A stretch of 64,000 nucleotides of DNA from Arthrobacter globiformis (GCF_030818015.1 NZ_JAUSZX010000001.1:2046001-2110000), one strand, 5' to 3'. Numbered from the stretch's first letter, positions 9,252 through 17,906 are shown. Notes: generated by a model from the sequence alone, not told the origin. Program-made: numbers and translations.

Positions 9252-10520
9252 ATGCGGGAGCAGGAAAACCATACTTCAGACTCCGCAACACGTACGACGC
9301 AAACCCGGCCTGCCGTAAGCGGCTTGCCGGCTGCACCGGCCTACGGCCGCCGCTCCGTGGCCGAGGTGCTGGGCAGCGCGGCAGCCAGCCTAGGTGTACC
9401 GGGCTTCGAGAACGTGCTGGACCTTCCGCAGGCCAAGCGCGTATGCGTGGTCCTGGCCGACGGGCTGGGACGCAGCCTGCTTAAGCAGAAGACCGCGCAC
9501 ACTCCCTTCCTCCGGGGCGTCCTGCAGCAGGGCCAGGGGGCTGTGCCCGTATGGCTGGATGCCGCCTTCCCTTCAACCACCGCAGCCTCCCTCGCCAGCC
9601 TCGGCACCGGACTCGCGCCCGGCCAGCACGGACTGGTGGGCTATGACGTCCTGGATCCGGCCCAGGACAAGGTGGTCAACATGCTGGGCAACTGGGATGC
9701 CGCCGTGGACCCGCAGCAGTGGCAGCCGTTCCCCACTGTGTTCGAGCGTGCCTCCGAACACGTCGCGGTCACCACCGTCAGCCTGCCGCAGTTTGGCGGG
9801 TCGCCCATGACCCAGGCGGCGCTGCGCGGCGGCACGTTCGTCTCCGGCACCACCTCGCACGCCCGCACGGCGGCGGCTGCCGAGGCCATGGCTGAGGCGG
9901 AGTCCGCCCTTATGTACTTCTACGTGAACGACCTGGACAAGGCCGGCCACCGGTACGGCGCGCAGTCGCCGCAGTGGGAGCACCAGCTCGAGGAGCTGGA
10001 CGCCACGGTCAAGCGGCTGGATGCGTCCCTCCCGGCCGGAACCACTGTGCTGGTCACGGCCGACCACGGGATGCTGGACGTTGCTGAGTCACAGCGTCTC
10101 GACTACGCTGCGGATGCCGCCCTCGTGGACGGTGTCCGGCACACCGCCGGGGAACCGCGCATGGTGCACCTGTATCTTGAGGACGACGCCGGCGATGCCG
10201 CGACGGAGCGGCTCCTGGCGGCCTGGCGTGCCCGCTTCGGCGAGCGGATCTGGGCGTTCACCCGGGAGGAAGCCGTGGCTGCAGGGCTCTTCGGTACGGT
10301 GCGGCCCGAGGTCACGGGACGGCTGGGCGATGTGATGGTGGCCGCCCGGGACGCGCTGGCGTTCTACGACACGCGCCGGGTGCGTCCGACGGCCATGGAG
10401 GTTGTGGGCCAGCATGGTTCCCTGACCAAGGCCGAACGGGAAGTCCCGCTGCTCAGTTTCCAGGCTTCCGGCAGGACGGGCTCCGGCAAGACAGCAGGCC
10501 GCTGGGGATCCCGTGGCTGA
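9252..10520 (+). CDS. Alkaline-phosphatase-superfamily nucleotide pyrophosphatase/phosphodiesterase
   Basis: I chose ATG 9252, one base past the DUF5998 stop, over the upstream in-frame start at 9174, giving 422 residues. Metal and nucleophile motifs in order: VLADGLG (Asp), FPSTTAAS (Thr nucleophile), NDLDKAGHRYG (Asp and His), TADHGM (Asp-His) and QHGS (His). This is the two-zinc site of the NPP/autotaxin branch, which cleaves phosphodiester or pyrophosphate bonds of nucleotides or similar substrates. There is no signal peptide, so it is probably cytoplasmic. Its 3' end overlaps tdk by 8 bases, linking it to nucleotide metabolism; the substrate is unknown. Confidence 0.82.
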   Translation: MREQENHTSDSATRTTQTRPAVSGLPAAPAYGRRSVAEVLGSAAASLGVPGFENVLDLPQAKRVCVVLADGLGRSLLKQKTAHTPFLRGVLQQGQGAVPVWLDAAFPSTTAASLASLGTGLAPGQHGLVGYDVLDPAQDKVVNMLGNWDAAVDPQQWQPFPTVFERASEHVAVTTVSLPQFGGSPMTQAALRGGTFVSGTTSHARTAAAAEAMAEAESALMYFYVNDLDKAGHRYGAQSPQWEHQLEELDATVKRLDASLPAGTTVLVTADHGMLDVAESQRLDYAADAALVDGVRHTAGEPRMVHLYLEDDAGDAATERLLAAWRARFGERIWAFTREEAVAAGLFGTVRPEVTGRLGDVMVAARDALAFYDTRRVRPTAMEVVGQHGSLTKAEREVPLLSFQASGRTGSGKTAGRWGSRG

Positions 10521-11280
10521 GCTCGTCTTTTTCTCCGGAACCATGGACTCCGGCAAGTCCACCCTCGCCCTGCAGATGGACCACAACCACCGCGCCAGCG
10601 GTCGCGGCGGGGTGCGGTTCAGCCGCAACGACCGGGCCGGCGACTCCCGGATCTCCAGCCGCTTGGGGCTGCAGACCGAGGCCGTGGAAGTCCTCGACAC
10701 CACGGACTTCTGGGACGAAGTGGTGCTCCGCCGCACCCAGGGGATTCGCGTGGACTACCTCATCTGCGACGAGGCACAGTTCTATTCAGCCGCCCAGGTG
10801 GAGCAGCTGGCACGCGTAGTGGACGAGATCGAGGTGGACGTCTTTGCCTTTGGCATTACCGCGGACTTCCGGACCCGCCTCTTCCCGGGTTCGCAGCGCC
10901 TGATTGAACTCGCGGATCGGGTGCAGGTCCTGCAGGTTGAATCGTTGTGCTGGTGCGGCCGGCGCGCCACCCATAACGCCAGGACGGTCGACGGCGTGAT
11001 GGTCACCGAAGGCGCCCAGGTGGTGGTCGGCGATGTGGACATGGCCATTGATCCTGCGGCCGGCGATCCCGATGGCGACGCAGGCCATGTGCCGGTGGTG
11101 GGCTACGAAACGCTGTGCCGGCGGCACTTCATGCGCCGGGTCACCGCTCACGGCGCCAGCATTATCGCCCAGCAGGACCAACTGCTCCCGTTCGAGGTGG
11201 ACGCCTGCCTGTGGCACGGTGCCACCGGAAGAGCCAGCGCCAGCGGAAGAGCCAGCGCCAGTGGAAGTGCCTGCAGCTAG
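10513..11280 (+). CDS. tdk: Thymidine kinase (type II)
   Basis: 255 residues from GTG 10513, overlapping the phosphodiesterase stop by 8 bases. The P-loop is GTMDSGKST (residues 9-17), the DEAQF Walker B/catalytic motif is near residue 92, the lasso substrate loop follows, and zinc-type cysteines are CWC near 142 and ETLCRRH near 198. It phosphorylates deoxythymidine in the salvage pathway. The C-terminus carries a tail made by an 18-base tandem duplication (ASASGR repeat) not expected in the family. It converges on sepH with a 3-base gap and no obvious terminator. Confidence 0.9.
   Translation: MAELVFFSGTMDSGKSTLALQMDHNHRASGRGGVRFSRNDRAGDSRISSRLGLQTEAVEVLDTTDFWDEVVLRRTQGIRVDYLICDEAQFYSAAQVEQLARVVDEIEVDVFAFGITADFRTRLFPGSQRLIELADRVQVLQVESLCWCGRRATHNARTVDGVMVTEGAQVVVGDVDMAIDPAAGDPDGDAGHVPVVGYETLCRRHFMRRVTAHGASIIAQQDQLLPFEVDACLWHGATGRASASGRASASGSACS
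11227..11271 (+). repeat. 18-bp tandem repeat in the 3' end of tdk
   Basis: Two copies of an 18-base unit beginning GGAAGAGCCAGCGCC (11227-11244 and 11245-11262, one mismatch) plus a half copy. In frame it encodes repeated Gly/Arg-Ala-Ser-Ala-Ser, lengthening the kinase tail. Confidence 0.75.
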
Positions 11281-11283
11281 TCC

Positions 11284-12780
11284 TCAGTCGCCGCGGGTGC
11301 CGAAGACGATTTCGTCCCAGCTGGGAACACTTGAGCGTTTCGGCCGGGATGGCTGCCGTTCCGGTTCGTCCCGGTCCTGATCGGCGCGGGACGTCCCCTG
11401 GCCGGGCTGTGGCCGTGTGCCTTCGGGGCGGTTCCCCTCCAAGCGGTTCCCTTCAAGGCGGCGGCGGGCATTGCCGCGGCCCAGGAGTTCGTCCAGCCCC
11501 GGGTTGGCAGGCGCCGTGCGGCCGGTAACCGGGGCGGGGGACTGCGCTGCCGGTGAGGCGGGCTCCTCAGGCTTGGCGGGACCGTGTTTTCCGGGGACGG
11601 GGTGACCCGGGACTATGGTGATTTCGCGCGTATGGGTGCTGACGCCGTCGTGAAGCTTCAGCGACTCGTCGTCGGTGTCCTCATGCCGGGGCACCAGGTT
11701 GAGGCGGGAAACCATCGAAGGCCGGCCGTCGCGGCGCCGGGCCAGCGTGAACTCCGCCGCCGGAGCCCCGGCGGCGCCGTCGTCGTTATTCTCCTGCAGT
11801 CCGGACTCCGGATCCTGTTCCACACCGTCCTGCTCAACAGAACCATCTGGATACGCAGAGCCGTCTGGATACGCAGAGCCGTCCGAAGGCGATTCGGCCT
11901 CTGTGCCTGCAGGCGCTTCCTCTGCCCGGGGGTGGGCGGCCGGGACACCGTTTGCCAGCAGCAGCGCCAGGGCGTCGTCGCTGTCCTCATCCACGCCAAG
12001 CCGCTGGCCGCGCCGCGAACGCAGCATGTCCAGCAGGCCGTCCGGGTCTTTCTGCTGCTCCAGGCCGGCGCCGATGCCGGTGCGGGCCGCCGCGTCCGCG
12101 TCGGTTTCGAAGTCGAACGGCCTGTCGGACACCGCGGAAAGCCGGCGGGCCGGCACAGGTCCGTCCAGCGGCTCCAGTTCGCTGAGCTGCTGGGCCCAGC
12201 GGTTCGCGTTCTGCAGGGATTTCCGGGTGGGGTTGAACGTCCACATCGCGGGAGGTTCCTCGCCAATGCTCGCGTGGCCACCGGGGGCAGCTTCAAACTT
12301 GGCCACCACGGTCCAGGTGCCGTCCGGCCGGCGCCATGAATCCCACTCCAGTGTGGAGGACTGGATGCCGTGGGCGGTGAGTCGGTGGGCCACCATGTCG
12401 CCGAGGGTGGCGGCGTTGTCGCCGAAAGCCGACCGGTAGACGTCGTGCCCCGGGGCCGGGGAGGCGACTTCCACCTTCTGGGCCTGCTGCGCAATGTACG
12501 CGCGTTCGGCCAGGACCGGCCCTTCGTAACGCTCGACCTTTTCCTGCGGCATGCCTGAGGCGGCGGCAACCTCGGCAGCGGTGGAACCGCTGCGGATTTT
12601 CGCCTGGATGTCGCGTGGAGACATGGCCACGGGGGCACCCGCGGACGGGCGCACAGAGGGCCGGCTGGCAGCCAGTCTGAGCGCCTCATTGATCGGCAGC
12701 CGGAACATTGCGCCGGCGGTGCCGCTTAACAGGAGATGCTCCCCGTCGTCGTGGACGCCTACAAGCCGTAGATCCTGCAT
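11284..12780 (-). CDS. sepH: Septation protein SepH (DUF3071)
   Basis: 498 residues from ATG 12780, chosen over an upstream GTG at 12792 because a GGAGG site lies just before the ATG. The N-terminal DUF3071 domain (about 1-175) starts QDLRLVGVHDDGEHLLL and contains a helix-turn-helix segment (SPRDIQAKIRSGSTAAEVA). A long, charged, disordered C-terminal region follows, with short repeats (SAYPDG, near 315). In Streptomyces and mycobacteria SepH binds FtsZ and promotes Z-ring assembly and division. The gene is transcribed towards tdk, and DUF4193 lies on the other side. Confidence 0.88.
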   Translation of the reverse strand: MQDLRLVGVHDDGEHLLLSGTAGAMFRLPINEALRLAASRPSVRPSAGAPVAMSPRDIQAKIRSGSTAAEVAAASGMPQEKVERYEGPVLAERAYIAQQAQKVEVASPAPGHDVYRSAFGDNAATLGDMVAHRLTAHGIQSSTLEWDSWRRPDGTWTVVAKFEAAPGGHASIGEEPPAMWTFNPTRKSLQNANRWAQQLSELEPLDGPVPARRLSAVSDRPFDFETDADAAARTGIGAGLEQQKDPDGLLDMLRSRRGQRLGVDEDSDDALALLLANGVPAAHPRAEEAPAGTEAESPSDGSAYPDGSAYPDGSVEQDGVEQDPESGLQENNDDGAAGAPAAEFTLARRRDGRPSMVSRLNLVPRHEDTDDESLKLHDGVSTHTREITIVPGHPVPGKHGPAKPEEPASPAAQSPAPVTGRTAPANPGLDELLGRGNARRRLEGNRLEGNRPEGTRPQPGQGTSRADQDRDEPERQPSRPKRSSVPSWDEIVFGTRGD

Positions 12781-13037
12781 ACAATCCTCCACCCTGGCAT
12801 TACTATCATTCGAAACTCTGCCACCCCGCGCTGTCTTTTCCCGTTAGGGCAGAGGGCGCGCCGCGAAATTCCGGGAGTTTTGGGCGGCTGGTGGGGGCCC
12901 GGGGGAGGCGTTTGTTCCGGCTATGGCTTTTCCGCGCAGCTTGGAGAAAAATGTGCCCACCGGGCACAAACCAGGTTCGTCCGGCGTTGTCCCGGATGAA
13001 TCATTCGAGCGATTCGACGGAGTGTGAGCAGCAGGCC

Positions 13038-13337
13038 ATGGCGACTGATTATGATGCGCCGCGGAAGTCCGAAGAGGACCTCAACGAGGACTCGATTGAG
13101 GAGCTGAAGACCCGCCGTGCCGAGAAACCCACGGCGGTGGTGGAGGAGGACGAGTCCGACCTCGCCGAAGGCTACGAGCTGCCGGGAGCCGACCTGTCCG
13201 GTGAGGAGCTGCTGGTCCGTGTCCTGCCCGCCCAGGCCGACGAGTTCACGTGTGCCTCGTGCTTCCTGGTCCGGCACCGCTCCCAGATCGCCCGCGAAAA
13301 GAACGGGCTGCTGTACTGCCGCGATTGTGAAGGCTAG
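13038..13337 (+). CDS. DUF4193 family small zinc protein
   Basis: 99 residues from ATG 13038, acidic at the N-terminus, with CASC (near residue 73) and CRDC (near 94) pairs forming a probable zinc site at the C-terminal end. Size and layout match the conserved actinobacterial DUF4193 family, which sits near dut and DUF3093 in many genomes. No function is established. The last codons and stop are followed by an 18-base near copy of themselves (see the repeat at 13320). Confidence 0.82.
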   Translation: MATDYDAPRKSEEDLNEDSIEELKTRRAEKPTAVVEEDESDLAEGYELPGADLSGEELLVRVLPAQADEFTCASCFLVRHRSQIAREKNGLLYCRDCEG

Positions 13338-13355
13338 CGCGATTGTGAAGGGTGA
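13320..13355 (+). repeat. 18-bp tandem duplication spanning the DUF4193 stop codon
   Basis: Unit 1 (13320-13337) and unit 2 (13338-13355) share their first 14 bases, CGCGATTGTGAAGG. Both are in the same frame and both encode Arg-Asp-Cys-Glu-Gly-stop (TAG, then TGA), so the gene's last five codons and stop occur twice in a row. Confidence 0.85.
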
Positions 13356-13361
13356 CTGAGG

Positions 13362-13850
13362 CTACTTGCCGGCCAGCGCGGCGACGAGTTCTTCCGGACG
13401 CCGCGTGGAGGTCAGCCAGTACGGCGTGGGGTCCGACGGGTCGGCGATCTCGATCCTGACCACCGGGTCAATCCACCCCCGGATGCAGAGATAGGCCAGG
13501 CCGTTCAGGCGCGTGCCGCGCTCCGCCGTCGCTTCTTTGCCGCGGTACGCCGCTGCCGCGCCAATCAGGCTGCGTTCGATGCTGGCCCGGCCCACCTGAA
13601 GGGTGCGCGTGGTCACCGCCAGTGACGGCGTGGACAGGACCAGCAATACGGCTTCGATGGCGAACAGCACAGCGGCTGCCGTGAAACCGGCCGCCAGGCT
13701 GATGGGGGCGAAGACCAGGATGCCGGCTGATGCGATGCCCCCTGCAACCACCCAGATCCACGCGCCGGGCCACAGCTTTTCGGAGAAAATTACTGTCTCA
13801 TCCGGTGAAGACGGGTTGCGGGCAGGGACGGCAGCGCTTGATTCGGGCAT
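13362..13850 (-). CDS. DUF3093 family membrane protein
   Basis: 162 residues with two adjacent hydrophobic segments (about 28-72, AWIWVVAGGIASAGILVF and the following Ala-rich stretch) and a cytoplasmic C-terminal domain ending in YWLTSTRRPEELVAAL, typical of DUF3093. It is divergent from dut. ATG 13850 has no clear ribosome site; TAAGCT ends 7 bases upstream. The family is conserved in actinobacteria beside dut; its role is unknown. Confidence 0.8.
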   Translation of the reverse strand: MPESSAAVPARNPSSPDETVIFSEKLWPGAWIWVVAGGIASAGILVFAPISLAAGFTAAAVLFAIEAVLLVLSTPSLAVTTRTLQVGRASIERSLIGAAAAYRGKEATAERGTRLNGLAYLCIRGWIDPVVRIEIADPSDPTPYWLTSTRRPEELVAALAGK

Positions 13851-13857
13851 GCCCCCA

Positions 13858-13901
13858 AGCTTAGTGGCCAGTATGAGGAGAAGCCGCGCGGGCGATAGAG
13901 T
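13858..13901. promoter_or_regulatory. Divergent leaderless-type -10 elements for DUF3093 (-) and dut (+)
   Basis: TAAGCT on the minus strand (13858-13863) ends 7 bases before the DUF3093 ATG. TAGAGT on the plus strand (13896-13901) ends 8 bases before the dut GTG at 13910. Neither gene has a convincing ribosome site. Confidence 0.45.
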
Positions 13902-13909
13902 GTGGGACT

Positions 13910-14473
13910 GTGACTGACGAATCTACGGCCATGACATCCCTTGCGCAGCAAGTCCCCACGGCGCAGCAGGCCCCCGCCACTGCCGCCGCGCAGCCGCCCA
14001 GGGCGGAGTTCGGAGCACCCACGGTGCAGGTGCAGCTGAAAATGCTTGACGACGGCCTGGAAGCTCCGTCGTACGCCCACCCCGGTGACGCCGGTGCGGA
14101 CCTGCGGGCCCGCGAGGACGTGGTGCTCGAGCCGGGCGAGCGGCGGCTCGTTCCCACCGGTGTATCCATCGCCCTGCCGGATGGCTTTGTAGCCCTTATC
14201 CACCCCCGCTCGGGCCTGGCCACCAAGCACGGGCTCACGGTTGTGAACGCCCCGGGAACCGTCGACGCCGGATACCGGGGGGAGATCGCGGTGACCCTGC
14301 TCAACACCGACCGGGACCAGGCCATAGAACTGCGGCGCGGCGATAGAATTGCACAGATGGTGATCCAGCGCGTGGAGCACGCGCAGTTCATCGCCGTGGG
14401 GGAGCTGAACGACTCTGTCCGCGGTGCTGGCGGGTTCGGCTCCACGGGCGGGTTTGCCGTTCCGGGCACGTAG
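13910..14473 (+). CDS. dut: dUTP diphosphatase
   Basis: 187 residues from GTG 13910. All five trimeric dUTPase motifs are present: PGDAGADL, HPRSGLA, GTVDAGYRGEI, RGDRIAQMVI and the glycine-rich RGAGGFGSTG. The N-terminus (about 35 residues, Gln/Ala-rich) is longer than usual. It hydrolyses dUTP to dUMP and PPi, which keeps uracil out of DNA and feeds thymidylate synthesis. It is followed by DUF3710, the OB-fold protein and DUF3159 in the same direction, a conserved actinobacterial order. Confidence 0.95.
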   Translation: MTDESTAMTSLAQQVPTAQQAPATAAAQPPRAEFGAPTVQVQLKMLDDGLEAPSYAHPGDAGADLRAREDVVLEPGERRLVPTGVSIALPDGFVALIHPRSGLATKHGLTVVNAPGTVDAGYRGEIAVTLLNTDRDQAIELRRGDRIAQMVIQRVEHAQFIAVGELNDSVRGAGGFGSTGGFAVPGT

Positions 14474-14546
14474 CGGCTCAACACCGGCTGGGCTGCACAC
14501 CCGCCTTTCGGGGCGCGCGACATCATCACAACTAAGGAGACAACGC

Positions 14547-15260
14547 ATGGTTTTTGGGCGGGGCAAGAAAGCCAAGAAGCAGGAATCGGCAGAACCGGAG
14601 GACGTCCAGGAGGACGCCACCCCGGATCCGGCCGGGAATGCTGCGGATGACCGCAGGGCCAACGGCCCCTTCGACGTCTCCGAGATCAGCAGCCGCGACG
14701 GCTATGTGGACCTCGGCGCCCTGCTCATTGCCCCTCGCGACGGACTGCAGCTCCGGCTTGAAGTCGAGGAAGCAACCCAGCGCGTCGTCGCCGTGACCAT
14801 GGACCTTGAGGGGTCGAGCCTGCAGCTGCAGGCGTTTGCCGCGCCCCGCTCCGAAGGGCTCTGGGACGAGATCCGGGAACAGATCGGCCAGTCTGTCGGC
14901 GGCCAGGGCGGCCAGGTTGAGGAGATCCCGGGGGACTACGGCGTCGAACTCGTGGCCAAGCTGCCGGCGGGCGCCCCGGACGGCAGCCAGGGTTACCGCG
15001 TCGCCCGCTTCGTCGGCGTCGACGGCCCCCGCTGGTTCCTTCGCGGCGTATTCGGCGGCGAGGCCGCGGTGGACCGTGAAGCGGCTGCCGGCCTCGAAGA
15101 CCTGTTCCGGAAGATCGTGGTCATCCGGGGCGAGAACCCCATGCCGCCGAGGGACCTGCTGCAGCTGCGCCTGCCCAAGGACGCCGCCGGATCCGTGCCC
15201 CCCGCAGCGCCGGACCTCCAGCAGCCCGAGCGCGGGCCGGAGATCACCCAGATTGGTTGA
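14547..15260 (+). CDS. DUF3710 family protein
   Basis: 237 residues from ATG 14547, which has a good AAGGAGA site. The N-terminus is lysine-rich and acidic (about 1-45). The conserved body begins FDVSEISSRDGYVDLGALLIAP and ends with PPRDLLQLRLP, as in DUF3710. It is soluble with no catalytic signature. It is the first gene after dut in a tight run (next start overlaps), so it is co-transcribed with the OB-fold and DUF3159 genes. Function unknown. Confidence 0.85.
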   Translation: MVFGRGKKAKKQESAEPEDVQEDATPDPAGNAADDRRANGPFDVSEISSRDGYVDLGALLIAPRDGLQLRLEVEEATQRVVAVTMDLEGSSLQLQAFAAPRSEGLWDEIREQIGQSVGGQGGQVEEIPGDYGVELVAKLPAGAPDGSQGYRVARFVGVDGPRWFLRGVFGGEAAVDREAAAGLEDLFRKIVVIRGENPMPPRDLLQLRLPKDAAGSVPPAAPDLQQPERGPEITQIG

Positions 15261-15582
15261 TGCAGGCGGCCCGCAGGACCACGCGGTACCCATCCGCGGG
15301 CTGCCGGAGCGCGGGCGCGTCCTGTGCCACGGATTTATCGAGTCGGTGACCTACGCGCCCCCGTCAGAGGTGGCAGCCTTCACGGCCATCGTCTCGGACC
15401 ACGACGCCCCGGTCACGGAACGGCGCGGGCGGCTGCGCGTCATCTGGCTGGGCCGCCGCCGCATTCCGGGGATCGACGCCGGGACGGAACTCAGGCTCGA
15501 AGGCATGCTGACCGTTAAGGAAGGCATGCCCACCATGTTCAACCCCCGCTACGAGACACTGTCTCGCCAGGAGAACCAATGA
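15253..15582 (+). CDS. OB-fold nucleic-acid-binding domain protein
   Basis: About 109 residues if it starts at TTG 15253, which overlaps the DUF3710 stop by 8 bases; the exact start is uncertain because no ATG or GTG precedes the conserved part. The core, GRVLCHGFIESVTYAP through RLRVIWLGRRRIPGI and LRLEGML, is a small beta-barrel OB fold like that of RecG/tRNA-binding domains. It ends 4 bases into the DUF3159 gene. Probable RNA or DNA binding; no partner is known. Confidence 0.7.
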   Translation: MVDAGGPQDHAVPIRGLPERGRVLCHGFIESVTYAPPSEVAAFTAIVSDHDAPVTERRGRLRVIWLGRRRIPGIDAGTELRLEGMLTVKEGMPTMFNPRYETLSRQENQ

Positions 15583-16334
15583 CTTTGCCTGAGAACTCCG
15601 ATTCGGGACCGGGCCGCGAGGAACCCAAGCCCACGCCCGAGAACCCGGGTTTTGCCGGGCTGACCGAGGACTACGCGTCCAAGGCAGGGCTGCACCGCAC
15701 ACACGACGGCCGCATCGACGTCCTGAAGAGCGCTGGCGGTTACCAGGGAATCGCCGAGAGCATCCTTCCCGGCCTGGTCTTCCTGGTCGCCTTCACCGCC
15801 ACCACCGCACTGACGCCGTCGCTCATTGCCGCGCTGGGCACCGCCGCCGTCTTCACCGTGGTCCGGCTCGTGCAGCGCCGCCCGCTGACCCAGGCGCTGG
15901 CCGGCGTCGTCGGCGTGGGCATCTCAGCCTGGCTCGCCAACACCACGGGCAAGGCGGAGGATTTCTACCTTCCGGGTTTCCTGACGAACACTGCCTACAT
16001 TGTGGCGATGGTCATCTCCATCGCCGTCCGCTGGCCGATCGCCGGACTGCTGTTCGGGTTCATCCGGAATGAAGGCCTGGACTGGCGCAAGGACCCGGTT
16101 CGGGTCCGCGCGTACCGGCTGGGCACGTGGATCATCGTCGGTGTGCTGGTGCTGCGCCTGTTGGTTCAGGTTCCCCTGTACCTGATGGGTCCGGACGGGT
16201 TGGCGGCGCTGGCCACCACCAGGCTCATCATGGGTGCGCCGCTGTACATCCTCGGCCTATGGATCGCCTGGCTCATCACGCGGCCGGCGGCAACGCCTGA
16301 CGGTCAGCCGTCGAAGCCGTCGTCATCCAGCTGA
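15579..16334 (+). CDS. DUF3159 family integral membrane protein
   Basis: 251 residues with five to six hydrophobic helices between about residues 58 and 235 (for example ILPGLVFLVAFTATTAL, IVAMVISIAVRWPIAGLLFG). The conserved motifs GGYQGIAESILPGLVF and FIRNEGLDWRKDP are typical of DUF3159. The start overlaps the OB-fold stop by 4 bases (ATGA). Its 3' end overlaps the convergent TrkA-like gene by about 30 bases. Transport has been suggested for relatives, but nothing here identifies a substrate. Confidence 0.82.
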   Translation: MTLPENSDSGPGREEPKPTPENPGFAGLTEDYASKAGLHRTHDGRIDVLKSAGGYQGIAESILPGLVFLVAFTATTALTPSLIAALGTAAVFTVVRLVQRRPLTQALAGVVGVGISAWLANTTGKAEDFYLPGFLTNTAYIVAMVISIAVRWPIAGLLFGFIRNEGLDWRKDPVRVRAYRLGTWIIVGVLVLRLLVQVPLYLMGPDGLAALATTRLIMGAPLYILGLWIAWLITRPAATPDGQPSKPSSSS

Positions 16335-17152
16335 TCTGCGGTTGCCGGGCCTCCAGTCGCCCGGGCCGGGGTGGCCGGGGCGCCTTCCTCTGGCGAAAGG
16401 TCCGACGCCGGGACCTCGCCCCGTGCGCGCGCGTCGCCTGAGGCCTGCCCGTCGCCTGGGGCCTGCCCCTCGCCGGACCCGTGCCCGTCGCCTGAGCCCG
16501 GCGACAGCAGTTCGCGCAGCTGGTCCTCTGCTGCGATGGTGGTGACGAAAAACAGTTCGTCGCCACCGTCGATGACGTCGTCCCGGCTGGGCGTGATCGG
16601 TGCCTGGTCCCGCAGGATGGCCACCAGCGTGGAGTCCTCCGGCCAGTCGATGTCACCCACCGTCAGTCCGATGGCGTGGGAGTCATGCGGCACCGTGAAT
16701 TCGACGAGGGATGACACGCCCGTCTGCAGGGTCAGGAGCCGCACGAGGTCACCGATCTCCACGGCTTCCTCCACCAGCGCCGTCATTAGCTGAGGGGTGT
16801 TCACGGCAACGTCCACGCCCCAGGAGTCGTTGAACATCCAGTCGTTCTTCGGGTTGTTCACGCGCCCCACCGTGCGCCCGATGCCGAACTCGGTCTTAGC
16901 CAGCAGCGAAACGACGAGGTTCACCTTGTCATCGCCCGTCGCCGAAACCACTACGTCCGCGTCCTCGAGCTTCGCGTCCTGCAGGGTGCTCAGCTCGCAG
17001 GCATCGCCCACCAGCCAGTGCGCCCCGCGCAGGCCGCTGCGCCCGATCACTTCGGGCTTGAGGTCAATGAGCAGGATCTCGTGCTTGTGGGACAGCAGCT
17101 CACGGGCAATCGAGGAGCCGACGCTTCCGGCCCCGACGATGACGACTTTCAC
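16304..17152 (-). CDS. ceoC: TrkA/RCK-domain potassium uptake regulatory protein (CeoC-like)
   Basis: 282 residues. The N-terminus is a Rossmann RCK-N domain with nucleotide motif GAGSVGSSIARELL (residues 7-20) and the acidic strand end LLIDLK. An RCK-C domain follows (about 135-215). The last 65 residues are a Gly/Asp/Ala-rich tail built from short repeats (GSGEGQAPGDGQASGD type), not part of the fold. Such proteins sense NAD(H)/ATP or c-di-AMP and gate K+ transporters. It follows the second RCK gene by a few bases; together they face a KimA-type transporter, not a TrkH. Confidence 0.82.
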   Translation of the reverse strand: MKVVIVGAGSVGSSIARELLSHKHEILLIDLKPEVIGRSGLRGAHWLVGDACELSTLQDAKLEDADVVVSATGDDKVNLVVSLLAKTEFGIGRTVGRVNNPKNDWMFNDSWGVDVAVNTPQLMTALVEEAVEIGDLVRLLTLQTGVSSLVEFTVPHDSHAIGLTVGDIDWPEDSTLVAILRDQAPITPSRDDVIDGGDELFFVTTIAAEDQLRELLSPGSGDGHGSGEGQAPGDGQASGDARARGEVPASDLSPEEGAPATPARATGGPATADQLDDDGFDG

Positions 17153-17824
17153 TTAGGACTCCTTGGCGGGTGCTTTGGCGAGGATGTGGGCGACTTCGGA
17201 CGACCGGTCCACCCGCAGCATGGCATGCACCGTATCGCCGTCCTGGTAGGAGGTGCCCGCGGCGGGCAGCATCCCCTCGCCGAACCTGGTCAGGTAGGCA
17301 ACCCGGACGTCGGCCACCTTTTCGATGGAGGAGACCGGATGGCCCACCCATTCCGGGTGGAGGTCGAGTTCGGCCAGCACGAGGCGGCCGGACGGGTCGC
17401 GGAAGTCCCCGGCAAGGTGCTGTTCGGGAAGGATGCGGCGCAGGACCTGGTCGGCGCTCCAGCGCACCGCGGCCACTGTGGGGATGCCCAGGCGCTGGTA
17501 GATCTCGGCGCGGCCGGGATCGTAGATGCGGGCCACCACGTGCGGCACGTGGAACGTCTCGCGAGCCACCCTGGTTGCCAGGATGTTGGAGTTGTCGCCG
17601 CTGGACACGGCCGCAAAGGCGTAGGCATCTGCGACGCCCGCCTGCTTCAGGGTGTCGCGGTCAAAGCCGACGCCGGTGACTTTCCGGCCGGTGAAGCCCG
17701 AGCGGAGGCGGCGGAAGGCGCGGTCGTCCTGGTCGATGATGGCCACGGAATGGCCGGCGTCCTCAAGCGTGTGCGCCAAGGTGGCCCCGACGCGTCCACA
17801 ACCCATGATCACGAAGTGCGCCAC
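17153..17824 (-). CDS. ceoB: TrkA/RCK-domain potassium uptake regulatory protein (CeoB-like)
   Basis: 223 residues from GTG 17824, chosen because a GAGGAGA site precedes it; an upstream in-frame start at 17890 would add a non-conserved head. Rossmann motif MGCGRVGATLAHTLE with IIDQD (RCK-N), and an RCK-C domain after about residue 135. It is immediately upstream of ceoC in one operon (stop at 17153, next ATG 17152) and divergent from the KimA-type gene, with 94 bases between start codons. It probably forms a hetero-oligomeric gating ring with CeoC. Confidence 0.85.
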   Translation of the reverse strand: MAHFVIMGCGRVGATLAHTLEDAGHSVAIIDQDDRAFRRLRSGFTGRKVTGVGFDRDTLKQAGVADAYAFAAVSSGDNSNILATRVARETFHVPHVVARIYDPGRAEIYQRLGIPTVAAVRWSADQVLRRILPEQHLAGDFRDPSGRLVLAELDLHPEWVGHPVSSIEKVADVRVAYLTRFGEGMLPAAGTSYQDGDTVHAMLRVDRSSEVAHILAKAPAKES

Positions 17825-17906
17825 GCGTTCTCTCCTCAACTCTCGCCGACTGCTCCGTAAGACTCTACCGCCGGAAACCTGCCATGACATCGCGTGCGAA
17901 TCAGAC

